Assembly: GCF_003846135.1 (NCBI RefSeq)
Contig: NZ_RHHM01000016.1
Location: forward strand, 39,232 to 103,231
Length of the DNA stretch: 64,000 bases
Reading direction: 5' to 3'
DNA from: Erwinia psidii
GTDB taxonomy: Bacteria > Pseudomonadota > Gammaproteobacteria > Enterobacterales > Enterobacteriaceae
Shown here: positions 16,462 to 25,480 of the stretch, piece by piece
Layout: each line of letters opens with the position of its first letter
Position numbering within the stretch: position 1 is the first letter of the stretch
Notes under the pieces: model-generated
The model's input: only the letters and a program-made list of their open reading frames with translations
Told to the model about the DNA's origin: nothing
Databases searched by the model: none
Translations under genes and position numbers: made by a program

Positions 16462-16929
16462 CTAAGGTGCTGTACGCGGTGGCGCTCTGGGATGGAAAAA
16501 GCGTGGAGTAAAACGGCTGACAACAGGTTGAAACAGCGGCAGGGCATGAAAACTGGCGGCCTGAAGTGCTGAACACAGCGGCGGCAACGTGGTGAGATCC
16601 AGCGGCAGATGTGTCAGCAGTACACAGTAGCCACAGGCGCTGTCATCCATCATCGACGCAGGATGATCCTGCATCGTTCGTTCCGGGGAGATATCGTTCG
16701 TTGTCATGCCCGGCATGTGATGCATCGTCATGCCGGGCATCATCGCCATCATCATGGCATGACGTGCAGGCGTCTGATCCAGTGATTTGGAAATAACCGG
16801 AGCAAGTAACAGCAATAGCATGGCCAGCAGACCAGACCATGCGGCAAAAGGGCTGGGCAACCGGTGTATTGTTAACCGCGACAAACTCTGAACATCCTGG
16901 TCAGCGTCAAAGGAGCGAGATTGTAGCAA
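16462..16929 (-). CDS. DUF2946 Met/His-rich protein
   Basis: About 155 residues, probably starting with TTG at 16929 or a downstream TTG, as no early ATG exists. A hydrophobic helix (FAAWSGLLAMLLLLLAPVIS) is followed by a Met/His-rich stretch (MMMAMMPGMTMHHMPGM) and the ACGYCVLL motif typical of DUF2946. The family often sits beside copper or iron uptake genes. It lies 63 bp upstream of the PepSY protein gene in the same orientation, and both share Met/His-rich patches, so a common metal role, perhaps copper, is likely but unproven. Confidence 0.72.
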   Translation of the reverse strand: MLQSRSFDADQDVQSLSRLTIHRLPSPFAAWSGLLAMLLLLLAPVISKSLDQTPARHAMMMAMMPGMTMHHMPGMTTNDISPERTMQDHPASMMDDSACGYCVLLTHLPLDLTTLPPLCSALQAASFHALPLFQPVVSRFTPRFFHPRAPPRTAP

Positions 16930-17097
16930 AAAATGGGGTCAGAGGTAGCGAAGATATTGAAACAGCTACTTACATCCTGAAGTGAAGGCTCACAAATCCA
17001 CCAGGTCGGTGCTCTTTATACATGCTATAAACAACTGGTTAACATTTTATTAGCCTGCCATTGTGCTTTCGGCACGCAGCCATACAGGATAAACCCT

Positions 17098-18324
17098 ATG
17101 TTCAACTGGACTTCGACTCAGCGCAATGTGGCCTTCGCCAGTTTTGCCAGCTGGATGCTGGATGCGTTCGACTTTTTTATACTGGTTTTCGTATTAAGTG
17201 ATATTGCGGCAAATTTTCATACTGAAGTCTCTGATGTATCGATAGCCATCATGCTGACACTGGCTGTACGTCCCATTGGCGCACTGCTGTTTGGCCACCT
17301 GGCGGAAAAATATGGCCGCAGGCCAATACTGATGGTCAATATCGTCACCTTTTCCCTGTTTGAACTGCTCTCTGCCTGGTCACCGACCCTGGGTACTTTT
17401 CTGGCCTTCCGGGTCATTTATGGTATTGCGATGGGCGGCGTGTGGGGCGTGGCGTCGTCACTGGCGATGGAAACCATACCGGATCGTTCGCGTGGGATGA
17501 TGTCTGGTTTCTTTCAGGCTGGTTATCCGGCCGGGTATTTGCTGGCGTCTGTTATCTTCGGACTGTTTTACAGCACGGTGGGTTGGCGCGGCATGTTCCT
17601 GATTGGGGCACTGCCAGTCCTGCTGTTGCCCTTTATCTGGTTCAAAGTGCCGGAATCGCCGGTGTGGCTTGCCGCAAGGGAGCGCAAAGAGAGCGTGGCG
17701 CTGATGCCGGTGTTACGTAGTCACTGGAAGCTGTGCGTTTATCTGGTCCTGCTGATGGCCTGTTTCAACTTTTTCAGCCACGGTACGCAGGATCTCTATC
17801 CAACCTTCCTGAAGGTACAGCACGGCTTCACGCCACATATGGTCAGTATTATCGCTATCTGTTACAACATTGCTGCCATGTTAGGGGGCGTCTGCTTTGG
17901 GACGCTTTCAGAGAAAACGGGACGCAGGAAGGCGATCATGATCGCCGCGTTGCTGGCCCTGCCGGTGCTGCCGCTGTGGGCTTTTTCCAGCGGTTCGTTC
18001 GCCATCGGCCTGGGCGCATTTCTGATGCAGTTCATGGTTCAGGGGGCGTGGGGTGTGGTGCCAACCTATCTTACCGAGCTGGTTCCGGCCAATACGCGTG
18101 CGGTGTTGCCCGGTTTTGTCTACCAACTGGGGAATCTGCTCGCGTCAGTGAATGCCACCTTACAATCGCACATTGCCGAAGCACACGGTAATAATTATGG
18201 CCTGGCGATGGCGATAGTGGCCGGCACGGTAGCAGTGTTAATCAGCGTGTTAGTCATGTTTGGCCGTGAAACCAGAGGCATTGAAATTTCCGCCAGTCAT
18301 CGTGTGGATAAAACGAGCCACTGA
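17098..18324 (+). CDS. MFS transporter (sialate/carboxylate:H+ symporter-like)
   Basis: A 408-residue major facilitator with about 12 membrane helices. The N-terminal WMLDAFDFFILVFVLSDIA, the GHLAEKYGRRP loop between helices 2 and 3 and PESPVWLAARE near the domain junction place it in the SHS-like subfamily (sialic acid or monocarboxylate proton symporters such as NanT or JEN-type proteins). The repeated motif appears as GTLSEKTGRRKA in the second half. The substrate cannot be told. It is monocistronic, converging on the YbaK-type gene with a shared terminator. Confidence 0.85.
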   Translation: MFNWTSTQRNVAFASFASWMLDAFDFFILVFVLSDIAANFHTEVSDVSIAIMLTLAVRPIGALLFGHLAEKYGRRPILMVNIVTFSLFELLSAWSPTLGTFLAFRVIYGIAMGGVWGVASSLAMETIPDRSRGMMSGFFQAGYPAGYLLASVIFGLFYSTVGWRGMFLIGALPVLLLPFIWFKVPESPVWLAARERKESVALMPVLRSHWKLCVYLVLLMACFNFFSHGTQDLYPTFLKVQHGFTPHMVSIIAICYNIAAMLGGVCFGTLSEKTGRRKAIMIAALLALPVLPLWAFSSGSFAIGLGAFLMQFMVQGAWGVVPTYLTELVPANTRAVLPGFVYQLGNLLASVNATLQSHIAEAHGNNYGLAMAIVAGTVAVLISVLVMFGRETRGIEISASHRVDKTSH

Positions 18325-18336
18325 GTGCGGATAACC

Positions 18337-18362
18337 CCAGAGCGGATCGTCGTCCGTTCTGG
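18337..18362. terminator. Bidirectional terminator-like hairpin
   Basis: CCAGAGCGGA (18337–18346) can pair with TCCGTTCTGG (18353–18362), with one G·T pair. It lies between the convergent MFS and YbaK-type genes. Confidence 0.6.
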
Positions 18363-18366
18363 CGGC

Positions 18367-18834
18367 TTAATCGGGTAACTGGCAGACATCAACCCAGCGG
18401 GCGTTGGTCAGTTGCGCCAGCTGTTCTGGCGAGATACGCACCGCGCTGCGAATGGAACCGGCGGCAGGCAGGACTTCCTCATAATGCCGCAGCGAAATAT
18501 CGCACAATACCTGTAACGGGTGCTCCAGCCCAAACGGGCAAACGCCGCCAACAGGATGTCCTGTCCAGTTAAGCACCTCATCACTGCTTAACATGCGGGC
18601 CTTGCTGCCTAACACTTCTTTTAGCTTATGGTTGTCGAGACGCGCATCACCGCGGGTAACTATCAGTATCACGCGGTCTTTTACCTTCAGCGACAGCGTT
18701 TTGGCGATTTGTCCCGGTTCAACGTGGTGGGCACGGGCGGCCAGGGTGACGGTCGCGGTGCTTTCTGTCAGTTCAATAATGTTAATTTCAGGCGCGTGTT
18801 CGGCAAAGAACTGCCGTACTGACTCCAGGCTCAT
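18367..18834 (-). CDS. YbaK/EbsC-type aminoacyl-tRNA editing protein
   Basis: A 155-residue protein of the YbaK/ProRS INS-domain family. PGQIAKTLSLKVKDRVILIVTRGDARLD, then KLKEVLGSKARML, then GHPVGGVCPFGL is the family's core, with the conserved Lys in IAKTL and the GGVCPFG loop. Members hydrolyse mischarged tRNA (Cys- or Ala-tRNA(Pro)) in trans. By sequence it resembles E. coli YeaK-type proteins more than YbaK itself. ATG 18834 is the family-consistent start. Confidence 0.87.
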   Translation of the reverse strand: MSLESVRQFFAEHAPEINIIELTESTATVTLAARAHHVEPGQIAKTLSLKVKDRVILIVTRGDARLDNHKLKEVLGSKARMLSSDEVLNWTGHPVGGVCPFGLEHPLQVLCDISLRHYEEVLPAAGSIRSAVRISPEQLAQLTNARWVDVCQLPD

Positions 18835-18904
18835 GCTTATCCCCTTTTTTCACAGCGAATAAAGCTGCCACAGACCGGGCTGGCTGTAAACGGGAAGAAG
18901 AGGA

Positions 18905-19699
18905 TCAGCGTGGATTCAGGGTGCAGTTGCCGCAACGTTGAACATCAGGTAGTCGATAGCGCTGGCAGCAGGTACGACGTTGCATCTCGCCATCCCGTGG
19001 CAGCATGGTGCGAAAGAACGGATTATCACCGCCATCCGCTAACGCAGGTGAGAAGAAGAAAGCCTGTTCCAGCTCATCACGCAATGGCTCAGCAATCAAC
19101 GGTGCGATTTCGCCAAGAAACCAGTGAACGATAAAACCGGTGTTACTCCAGATAAGTTTGCTATTGATGCCGCCGTGTTGCGCAATACCGTTCACCACCG
19201 GGATCAGATGATGCCGGATCAGCCGATCCATACGCTGGGGTGGGGACAGAAATCGTGCGTCTTCATCTTCACGCACGTCCAACCAGAAAACGGCGGGGCG
19301 ACCACTCGCTGTAAATTCAACGTGGCAATGTTCCGGGGAGATATCCAGCGCCCGCTTTTCCAGCAGCAATGCCATGATCATCGGCGGCAGCAGCAGACCA
19401 AAATACCACTGCGCCCAAAGTGATTGCAGCGGCTTGTTTTCCCGCTCCATCTGGCTGTTTTCACGATAGATATAATCACCGTACAGCGTATTCAGCCGGG
19501 AAAAATTTGCCGGTGTGGACCACCTGTTCAGCGGCATACAGTCAGCAGGTGCCTGTTCACCCAGCCTGATAGTGTCGAGAAAATAAGCACGGTGTTCGCT
19601 AAACAAGGTGCGCAACGATGTGGCCAGCGGACGGTCGCTTTGCAAAAAAATCAGCGGGTGTGAACCATACTCAGATGCCTGGCGAACAATCGTGGTCAT
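18905..19699 (-). CDS. fhuF: Siderophore-iron reductase FhuF
   Basis: A 264-residue protein (E. coli FhuF has 262). The C-terminus carries the unusual [2Fe-2S] ligand set CC-x10-C-x2-C (RTCCQRY to RCGNCTLN). The central PPMIMALLLEKRALDIS segment is typical of FhuF. It reduces ferric hydroxamate siderophores such as ferrioxamine in the cytoplasm to release iron. ATG 19699 gives the family length; the frame can be extended upstream without support. A Fur box lies at 19732–19750, so iron repression is expected. The same gene order fhuF – yjjZ – leu tRNAs – rsmC is found in E. coli. Confidence 0.93.
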   Translation of the reverse strand: MTTIVRQASEYGSHPLIFLQSDRPLATSLRTLFSEHRAYFLDTIRLGEQAPADCMPLNRWSTPANFSRLNTLYGDYIYRENSQMERENKPLQSLWAQWYFGLLLPPMIMALLLEKRALDISPEHCHVEFTASGRPAVFWLDVREDEDARFLSPPQRMDRLIRHHLIPVVNGIAQHGGINSKLIWSNTGFIVHWFLGEIAPLIAEPLRDELEQAFFFSPALADGGDNPFFRTMLPRDGEMQRRTCCQRYRLPDVQRCGNCTLNPR

Positions 19700-20095
19700 G
19701 GGATATCCGGCGTTAATGAAATTGCAAAAACAAATGATAATCGTTCCTGATTCTATCTGAGGGCCTGCGCACAGACAAGACACAATCAGGCAGAGGCCAG
19801 AAGTGGCGACAATGGGCTAAACCGGCATTGCCCGTTGCCAATGACATCATTGTGCATAACGGCGGTGTTCACACCAAAACTGAAGGTGGCCTGCTTTGCA
19901 GTGGAAAAAACGAGTACACCGTCAGACCAACGCAGTGGCGGCTATTTTTTTGGTTTGCAGGAGATATTTAAATCCCCCTCTGAATGCACATTCAGTTTTA
20001 TAATATTCTGCTTGTGTTTATTAGCAAAAATAATAACAAGCTGCGCTTCTTTCCGGCATTTAAACTCAATATCCTGGCCGCCATAACAACCTTAG
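19700..20095. other. Intergenic region upstream of fhuF
   Basis: It holds the fhuF promoter with its Fur box and about 300 bp of non-coding sequence before the dispersed repeat at 20096. Two short plus-strand frames lack ribosome binding sites and protein-like composition. Confidence 0.4.
19732..19750. promoter_or_regulatory. Fur box upstream of fhuF
   Basis: The sequence AAATGATAATCGTTCCTGA matches the core of the Fur consensus (GATAATGATAATCATTATC), especially ATGATAATCGTT. It lies about 35 bp upstream of the fhuF start, the expected position for iron-dependent repression. Confidence 0.75.
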
Positions 20096-20238
20096 AGACT
20101 ATTCCATTAGGCTATTATTACTTGCCATTTTGGCCCTGGGCAGTGCTCGAAATCCTCACGTACTCCGTGTACGCTCCGGTTTCTCCGCGCTGTCCGTGTC
20201 CAAACTGCCTGCGACAATTACGCCTGGTGGGATAGGCT
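20096..20238. repeat. Dispersed 142-bp repeat, copy 1
   Basis: Imperfect terminal inverted repeats AGACTATTCCA (20096) and TGGGATAGGCT (20228–20238) bracket a body containing GGGCAGTGCTCGAAATCCTCACGT and CTCCGTGTACGCTCCGG-like segments. It closely matches copy 2 at 22602–22743. Its right end touches the stop codon of the diguanylate cyclase gene, so it may act as that gene's 3' end. Confidence 0.85.
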
Positions 20239-20239
20239 C

Positions 20240-21331
20240 TTAAACCGCATCCGCTGGCTGAACGGCGGCATTTTTAGCTATGTCCCTGTAAGATAAGATA
20301 GCGTTACGTCCCTGATCCTTTGCCAGATAAAGTGCGCGGTCGGCATTGGCCAGTGCGCTTTCAAAATCTGTCGTATTCATTGGAGCGTAACCGGCGCTGA
20401 TGGTGACATGTGTGGCGACCTGATCGTTGAAGCGGTGAGGGATCTCCAGATCCAGCACACACTGACGTATCCGCTCTGCCAGCTTATGGGCAATTGACTC
20501 ATTGATATTGGTCATCAGAACCAGGAATTCCTCGCCGCCATAGCGGGTTACCACATCGCGGGAACGGACCGCATCACGTATGGCAGTGGATACCCTTGCC
20601 AGTGCCTGGTCACCCATCGCATGACCGTAGTTATCGTTGTAAGCTTTAAAATGATCGATATCCAACAACAGTACAAAGTTGTTGCCCGTATCAGAGAGGT
20701 TTTCCAGCCGGTTTTTCAGTCCGCGTCGGTTGTACAGACCGGTCAGCGGGTCCAGCATACTCAGGCCGCTGTACTTTTCTTTCTCTTCGTACAGCTCGTG
20801 CACCAGTCTGCGGGTAAATATATCGCCACGGCGCTGCATCAGCTGATGCAGCGTAACGCCAATCAGCGGCAGGGCAACGCTAAACAGGATAATCAGTGTG
20901 TTCTGGCCCTGATCCAGTAGCAGCACCGCCACCGCGGAGGGCACTGTATGCAGACAAGAAGCCAGCACATGGTTACCAAGCGCAATGACGCTGATAAAAA
21001 TGACACCGATCAGACTGAGCAGCAGGAAGCTACTGTCAAAATAAAACACCAACTGATACCTGGCCACAATTTGCCACGCCCAAAGTAACCCGGTAAATAG
21101 CGATACAATATTTAATATCGGAAATTCACCTTTTAGCCTTAAAAAAAACCAAAGCAATAAGGTCGAGCTGAACATGGCAAGTATTACGGCTGGTGCGATA
21201 TAGCTAAAAGCGATTTTCTTCGCACTGCTGCTTATAAAAAATAAAGAGGTTGCTGCATTTAAAAAAAGAAATAGCATAAGCGACAGCCGATGTCGGCTGT
21301 TAAGCAATTCATCATAGCTTTGTAGTTTCAT
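20240..21331 (-). CDS. Diguanylate cyclase with membrane sensor
   Basis: A 363-residue protein. The N-terminal 180 residues are a six-helix membrane region (LMLFLFLNAATSLFF to LPLIGVTLHQLM). The C-terminal half is a GGDEF domain: DPLTGLYNRRGL opens it, DIDHFKAYNDNYGHAMGD is the metal-binding region, RYGGEEF near residue 262 is the active-site motif and RALYLAKDQGRNA closes it. The intact GGEEF motif predicts cyclic di-GMP synthesis. An RxxD I-site is not evident. It responds to an unknown signal at the membrane. Start ATG 21331. Confidence 0.92.
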   Translation of the reverse strand: MKLQSYDELLNSRHRLSLMLFLFLNAATSLFFISSSAKKIAFSYIAPAVILAMFSSTLLLWFFLRLKGEFPILNIVSLFTGLLWAWQIVARYQLVFYFDSSFLLLSLIGVIFISVIALGNHVLASCLHTVPSAVAVLLLDQGQNTLIILFSVALPLIGVTLHQLMQRRGDIFTRRLVHELYEEKEKYSGLSMLDPLTGLYNRRGLKNRLENLSDTGNNFVLLLDIDHFKAYNDNYGHAMGDQALARVSTAIRDAVRSRDVVTRYGGEEFLVLMTNINESIAHKLAERIRQCVLDLEIPHRFNDQVATHVTISAGYAPMNTTDFESALANADRALYLAKDQGRNAILSYRDIAKNAAVQPADAV

Positions 21332-21550
21332 TAATCTCTACTCGTGATTACCCTGAATCATGCAGGGCGATAAGCAGAACTGCCATTCTGTTTTATTTAT
21401 GTAATAGTTTTATAATGTTATTATTTAATTTATCACTTATTTCAGGACGGCTTAACTTATCACTTAATAACTATACTGTCATCAGGAGGTGCCATTTTTT
21501 CAGCGAATGCGAGCGCAATACCTGATGAAAGATGATAAGCATTACTATAT

Positions 21551-21569
21551 GCTATTGGTAATCATTATC
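21551..21569. promoter_or_regulatory. Fur box upstream of the YjjZ-like gene
   Basis: GGTAATCATTATC (21557–21569) matches 12 of 13 bases of the consensus half GATAATCATTATC. It lies 25 bp upstream of the YjjZ-like start codon. Confidence 0.75.
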
Positions 21570-21594
21570 ATTTGTAAAAGTGGGGAATAGCCTG

Positions 21595-21870
21595 ATGCTG
21601 ACAGCAAAAGCGACACTCTGGCAACGATGCGAGAAGTTGGGAAAACGGCTGGACAGCGCATGGGGAGTATTGTTGCCCTGTGCGCTAATGCCGCTGATTA
21701 TCCTGCTGGATCTTTCCTTTAGCCAATGGCGAACTATGATGGTCATGGCTTTACTGGCCACGCTGGCCATGCTCTGCAACCCACGTTCCCGTCACTATCT
21801 GCTGCTGCCTTCCTGTCTTGCGCTGGTGGGCGGTATGGCGGCAATTTCTGCTAATTTTGGCATGTTTTAA
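21595..21870 (+). CDS. DUF1435 family membrane protein (YjjZ-like)
   Basis: A 91-residue protein with an amphipathic N-terminus and two or three hydrophobic helices (WGVLLPCALMPLIILLDLSF, then TMMVMALLATLAMLC, then LPSCLALVGGMAAIS). Length, composition and position between fhuF and the leucine tRNAs match E. coli YjjZ (DUF1435). ATG 21595 is preferred over GTG 21580 because GGGGA lies upstream at the right spacing. A Fur box in the promoter indicates iron regulation. Molecular role unknown. Confidence 0.78.
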   Translation: MLTAKATLWQRCEKLGKRLDSAWGVLLPCALMPLIILLDLSFSQWRTMMVMALLATLAMLCNPRSRHYLLLPSCLALVGGMAAISANFGMF

Positions 21871-21978
21871 GCGAGTCGTGATGGGAGAATGTCACAGGTA
21901 ACAGTACTGGCAGAGAAAAAGTGCGGAGGAAACAGAATGATAAAGCAGGAAAAAAGCGGAAAGGAATAAAGACCAACA

Positions 21979-22065
21979 TGGTGCGAAGAGAGGGACTTGA
22001 ACCCTCACGTCCGTTAAGACACTAACACCTGAAGCTAGCGCGTCTACCAATTCCGCCACCTTCGC
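21979..22065 (-). tRNA. leuV: tRNA-Leu (CAG), copy 1
   Basis: An 87-nt leucine tRNA on the minus strand with GCGAAGG/ccttcgc acceptor pairing, a long variable arm, anticodon CAG in GCTTCAGGTG and an encoded CCA end. It is one of three tandem copies, as in the E. coli leuQPV operon; which letter applies is nominal. Confidence 0.95.
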
Positions 22066-22094
22066 GTCCTGTCGATCTGCTCATATCACCACAT

Positions 22095-22181
22095 TGGTGC
22101 GAAGAGAGGGACTTGAACCCTCACGTCCGTTAAGACACTAACACCTGAAGCTAGCGCGTCTACCAATTCCGCCACCTTCGC
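22095..22181 (-). tRNA. leuP: tRNA-Leu (CAG), copy 2
   Basis: This 87-nt copy is identical in the visible tRNA body to copy 1 and separated from it by 29 bp. Anticodon CAG; CCA encoded. Confidence 0.95.
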
Positions 22182-22213
22182 GCAGTGCTCTGCGATATGA
22201 ACTGTATGGTTGT

Positions 22214-22300
22214 TGGTGCGAAGAGAGGGACTTGAACCCTCACGTCCGTTAGGACACTAACACCTGAAGCTAGCGCGTCTACCAATTCCGCCACCTTCGC
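22214..22300 (-). tRNA. leuQ: tRNA-Leu (CAG), copy 3
   Basis: The promoter-proximal copy, 87 nt, anticodon CAG. It differs from the other two by one base in the variable arm (TTAGGAC instead of TTAAGAC on the plus strand). Confidence 0.95.
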
Positions 22301-22343
22301 ATACCGTTAATACAACCATGTTGTATTGCAACCACGGAGGCGC

Positions 22344-22371
22344 ATTCTAGAGGTTTTCCCCAACACGTCAA
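22344..22371 (-). promoter_or_regulatory. Promoter of the tRNA-Leu operon
   Basis: On the minus strand TTGACG (22371–22366) and TAGAAT (22349–22344) are spaced by 16 bp and followed by a GC-rich discriminator (GCGCC), typical of stringently controlled stable-RNA promoters. Confidence 0.82.
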
Positions 22372-22601
22372 CTGTTATTTAATGCGCTGGCGGAGATCGC
22401 GGTAAAAAGCGGCATCGGTAAAAAGGTGCCAGCAAATAAAGTGCGATGGCTCAGAGTTTGCCAGCGTACGCAGTGGCATCACCGACGGTGTTTACGCTGA
22501 TAACACCTCACAGGCCAGCTAAATTTTGCCGCCGGTGCACAATGCGTTATTTGACATTATTATCCGACAAATAACGGTCACAAACAGTGGTTCCTTATAA
22601 C

Positions 22602-22743
22602 AGCCTGTCCCATCAGGCTATTTTATTTGCCAGTTTGTTCCCGGGCAGTGCTCAACATCCTCACGTACCTGGTGTAGGCTCCGGTTTTTGCGCGCTGGCC
22701 TTGTCCAGACTGCCGGCGACAATGACGCCCGGTGGGACAGGCT
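22602..22743. repeat. Dispersed 142-bp repeat, copy 2 (best preserved)
   Basis: Perfect 11-bp terminal inverted repeats AGCCTGTCCCA (22602–22612) and TGGGACAGGCT (22733–22743). The body shares with copy 1 the CAGTGCTC–ATCCTCACGTAC segment, the GTGTAGGCTCCGG segment and a right part with TGTCCAGACTGC and GCGACAATGACGCC. No coding capacity; it looks like a MITE-like or extragenic palindromic element. Confidence 0.88.
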
Positions 22744-23890
22744 CTAAGCCCGGAGCGTAACATCACTCACCTTTCATCATCATAATGTATACGCCATTCG
22801 TCGGTTGTTGCCCTGTTTGAAAAACGGATCTGCCTGAAAATAATAACCAGGGAGTCAATAAAACCGATAGTAAACATCTTCTCACTGCGGTAAAGCGCGA
22901 CGGAGCAATGACGCTGTAACGATCGTCGGGTTATTCAGGGGGAAATTAAAAAACGTAGGGAATGGTAAAACCAAAAGAAACCTCAGGACTCAACGATAAT
23001 CTGTACAAAATGCTGTTCGCTGAGGTAAATGAACGACGCAGCTTCGAGGTAATGCCTGTTAAAAATCAACGTTTTTTGAGTGAGCACGCAATTAAAGAGA
23101 CAACGATATATAACCGGACGATCGCACACCCCATAAATATGCCGCAAACACAGAAGTAGAAAGTTATTAATGATATGAATCTGATTGGCGCGGAGGAAAT
23201 AATGATGTGCTAACCACAAAACGATCTGTTGTGCAAGAAGGCATCAGCATCGTGAAAGACAAACCAACCTTGCATTAAAACGACAGAATGCTGATAAAAT
23301 AAAGACATGCGTTGCGCCGGGGCCGCCATGGAAAGCACGCTTATAACCGCTAAGGGATGCAATCAAGAGATCATTAATAATGATGAAACGCGAGAGGCTG
23401 TCAATCCGAGGGGCCAAAAGCCATGTCGATAAAAAATACGTGGAGGCGAATATCCTCAGGCGTTAAAAAATGCCTCCCACGCTGATTTATAACAGGCGGC
23501 GGGAACAGTTAAATAAAAATCCGCCTTCACAGAAGACGGCATTGATTGCGACCCGTAGAGGTGTAGCAAAATCCTTAAAAAGACGTCTTTGCCTACCCTG
23601 TAAGATTTAAATCCAAAACAATAAGGCCGCGCCAAAACCTGTTAATGACCTCGCCCACAGGAGATGGTTTTCAGTTAGAAATAAAAAATTTGCTTTTTTA
23701 TAAGGTTTATCAGTCGATTGTGATGGTCTGATTGCCCGGCAGGGAAAATGTATCTCTGCCGGACATTAAAAGGCGTTCAGTGCAATTTTTTTTGCAGGTT
23801 ACTTTCCATCCGGCTGTTTACTGACATAACAGCGGCAATGCTGCACCCGGAAAAATCACGCGTGTAAACGCTGTGTTCAGCCTGAAGCAC
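22744..23890. other. 1.1-kb gene-poor region before rsmC
   Basis: I find no gene I can support. The best small frame (22962–23159, 65 residues) has no clear ribosome binding site and no recognised motif. A hairpin CCGGCAG (23736–23742)/CTGCCGG (23756–23762) lies downstream of rsmC on the minus strand but lacks a T-run. The rest is AT-rich and probably eroded sequence. Confidence 0.4.
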
Positions 23891-24919
23891 TTAACGTTTT
23901 GCCGAACGGGACCATACCGCACGATAAACTTTAAAGCGTCCGTTTTGCACCAGCACCTCATGGCTGCCAAAGGTTTCATCCAGCACCTGTGGATAAGGCA
24001 GAAAAGCATTGGCGACAATGCGCAGTTCACCACCGATATTCAGGTGTTTCACCGCACCCCGGATCAGCTGCTGTGCCGCATCCAGACTGGTCTGCATTCC
24101 GTCGTGAAACGGCGGATTGGAGATAATCATGTCAAAGCGACCGTTGACGTTGGAGTAGACATTGCTGGCAAACACTTCACCTTCCAGCCCGTTGGCTGCC
24201 AGGGTGGCTTTACTGGCTTGCACCGCCGGGGCGCTGACATCGGTCATGGTCAGACGAACTTTCGGTGAAAATCGCGCCAGCATGGCCGACAACACGCCTG
24301 CACCACAGCCGATATCCAGCACTTTACCTTTGCTGTGCGGTGGCAGGGTGGAAAGTAGCAGCTGACTGCCGACATCCAGTCCGTCGCGGCTGAACACGCC
24401 CGGCAGCGTTTTGATCGTCAGATCCCCAACGGCATAGTCTGCCCACCATGCCTCTGCATCGAATTGCGGGTTTTTATCCAGCTGGCCATGATAAAGGCCA
24501 CAACGGCGCGCGCTGTCGATTTTGCTCAACGTGCTCCATTCAGCCAGCATTGGCTCCGCGCTGCGCACGCCACTCCGGTTTTCTCCGACCACGAAAAGAT
24601 CGCTACCAACGGGCAGTAAAGCGAGCACATTTTGCAGCTGGAACTGTGCTTCCGGTTTATTTTTTGGCCAGAAATAGATAAGCGTGTCGCACTCTGCCGC
24701 CGTTTCTGGCGTTGCCAGCAAACCGTAATGCGCATTTTCCCCCAGAGCACGGTTCAGCCTTTGCCAGTGATGGTATTGCTGGGTATGTGCCCGGCTCAGC
24801 GCGGTGTCCAATTGGGCTGGCAGGTCATCCTGTAAATCGCCAGCAAACAGGACGCGGCGTTGGGAAAATTCATCACTGTGGCGCAATATCACTTCACTGG
24901 CCGGGGTAAATGCAGACAT
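23891..24919 (-). CDS. rsmC: 16S rRNA (guanine1207-N2)-methyltransferase RsmC
   Basis: A 342-residue methyltransferase (E. coli RsmC has 343). The N-terminal half is the degenerate methyltransferase-like domain ([26 protein letters not shown]). The C-terminal half has the SAM motif [16 protein letters not shown] and the catalytic NPPFHDG. It methylates G1207 of 16S rRNA in the small subunit. ATG 24919 follows AGGAG. It is transcribed divergently from holD, as in E. coli. Confidence 0.96.
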   Translation of the reverse strand: MSAFTPASEVILRHSDEFSQRRVLFAGDLQDDLPAQLDTALSRAHTQQYHHWQRLNRALGENAHYGLLATPETAAECDTLIYFWPKNKPEAQFQLQNVLALLPVGSDLFVVGENRSGVRSAEPMLAEWSTLSKIDSARRCGLYHGQLDKNPQFDAEAWWADYAVGDLTIKTLPGVFSRDGLDVGSQLLLSTLPPHSKGKVLDIGCGAGVLSAMLARFSPKVRLTMTDVSAPAVQASKATLAANGLEGEVFASNVYSNVNGRFDMIISNPPFHDGMQTSLDAAQQLIRGAVKHLNIGGELRIVANAFLPYPQVLDETFGSHEVLVQNGRFKVYRAVWSRSAKR

Positions 24920-25066
24920 GGAGGGCTCCTCAGAAATCAGAGCCGAGATTATACCTGAATTCACCTTCGTTGCAGCCTGAAGTCACCGCGACAATGGGGT
25001 TTGTTGGCGCCGGGTGATGAGGTTTGTTAGCATAGCCCCGCAATCGGGCGACCAGACGGGTATATG

Positions 25067-25480
25067 ATGTCTTGCAGACGTGACTGGTTATTACAACAAA
25101 TGGGCATAACGCAATATACGCTACGGCGTCCGCGCGCCCTGAAGGGGGAGGTTTCTGTCTCGCTCAGCGAACAGACTCGCCTGCTGATCGTGGCGGAAAC
25201 GCCGCCGTCTCTGAATGATCCCTTCATCTGTGATGTACTGCGAGCCATGCTGCTCGATGAACATCAGGCCGTCGCGCTTACTCCTGAAGAACAGTCGATG
25301 CTGCCTGATGATATCCACTGCATAAGCTGGAGCCTGGGGCTGACCGTCCCGGTTTTTGCTGGCGGTCCACAAATTACTTCGCCAGTGCTGGCGGAGCTTT
25401 ACCACAATGCCGGTGCGAAGCGCGCACTGTGGCAGCAAATTTCCGACTATGAATCAGATTTCTTTACTGACCACCAATGA
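25067..25480 (+). CDS. holD: DNA polymerase III psi subunit HolD
   Basis: A 137-residue protein aligned throughout with E. coli HolD: RRDWLLQQMGITQYTLRRP at the start, DPFICDVLRAML in the middle and ALWQQISDYESDFF at the end. Psi bridges chi (HolC) and the clamp loader. Tandem ATG codons at 25064 and 25067; the second gives the same N-terminal length as E. coli. It overlaps rimI by 32 bp, the usual holD–rimI operon. Confidence 0.94.
   Translation: MSCRRDWLLQQMGITQYTLRRPRALKGEVSVSLSEQTRLLIVAETPPSLNDPFICDVLRAMLLDEHQAVALTPEEQSMLPDDIHCISWSLGLTVPVFAGGPQITSPVLAELYHNAGAKRALWQQISDYESDFFTDHQ

Noticed and set aside
17442..18191. Long alternative frames inside the MFS gene
   Set aside because: They are shadows of the GC-rich transporter gene, which has clear family motifs in its own frame.
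22962..23159. 65-residue frame in the gene-poor region
   Set aside because: No clear ribosome binding site, no motif, and it lies in eroded sequence.
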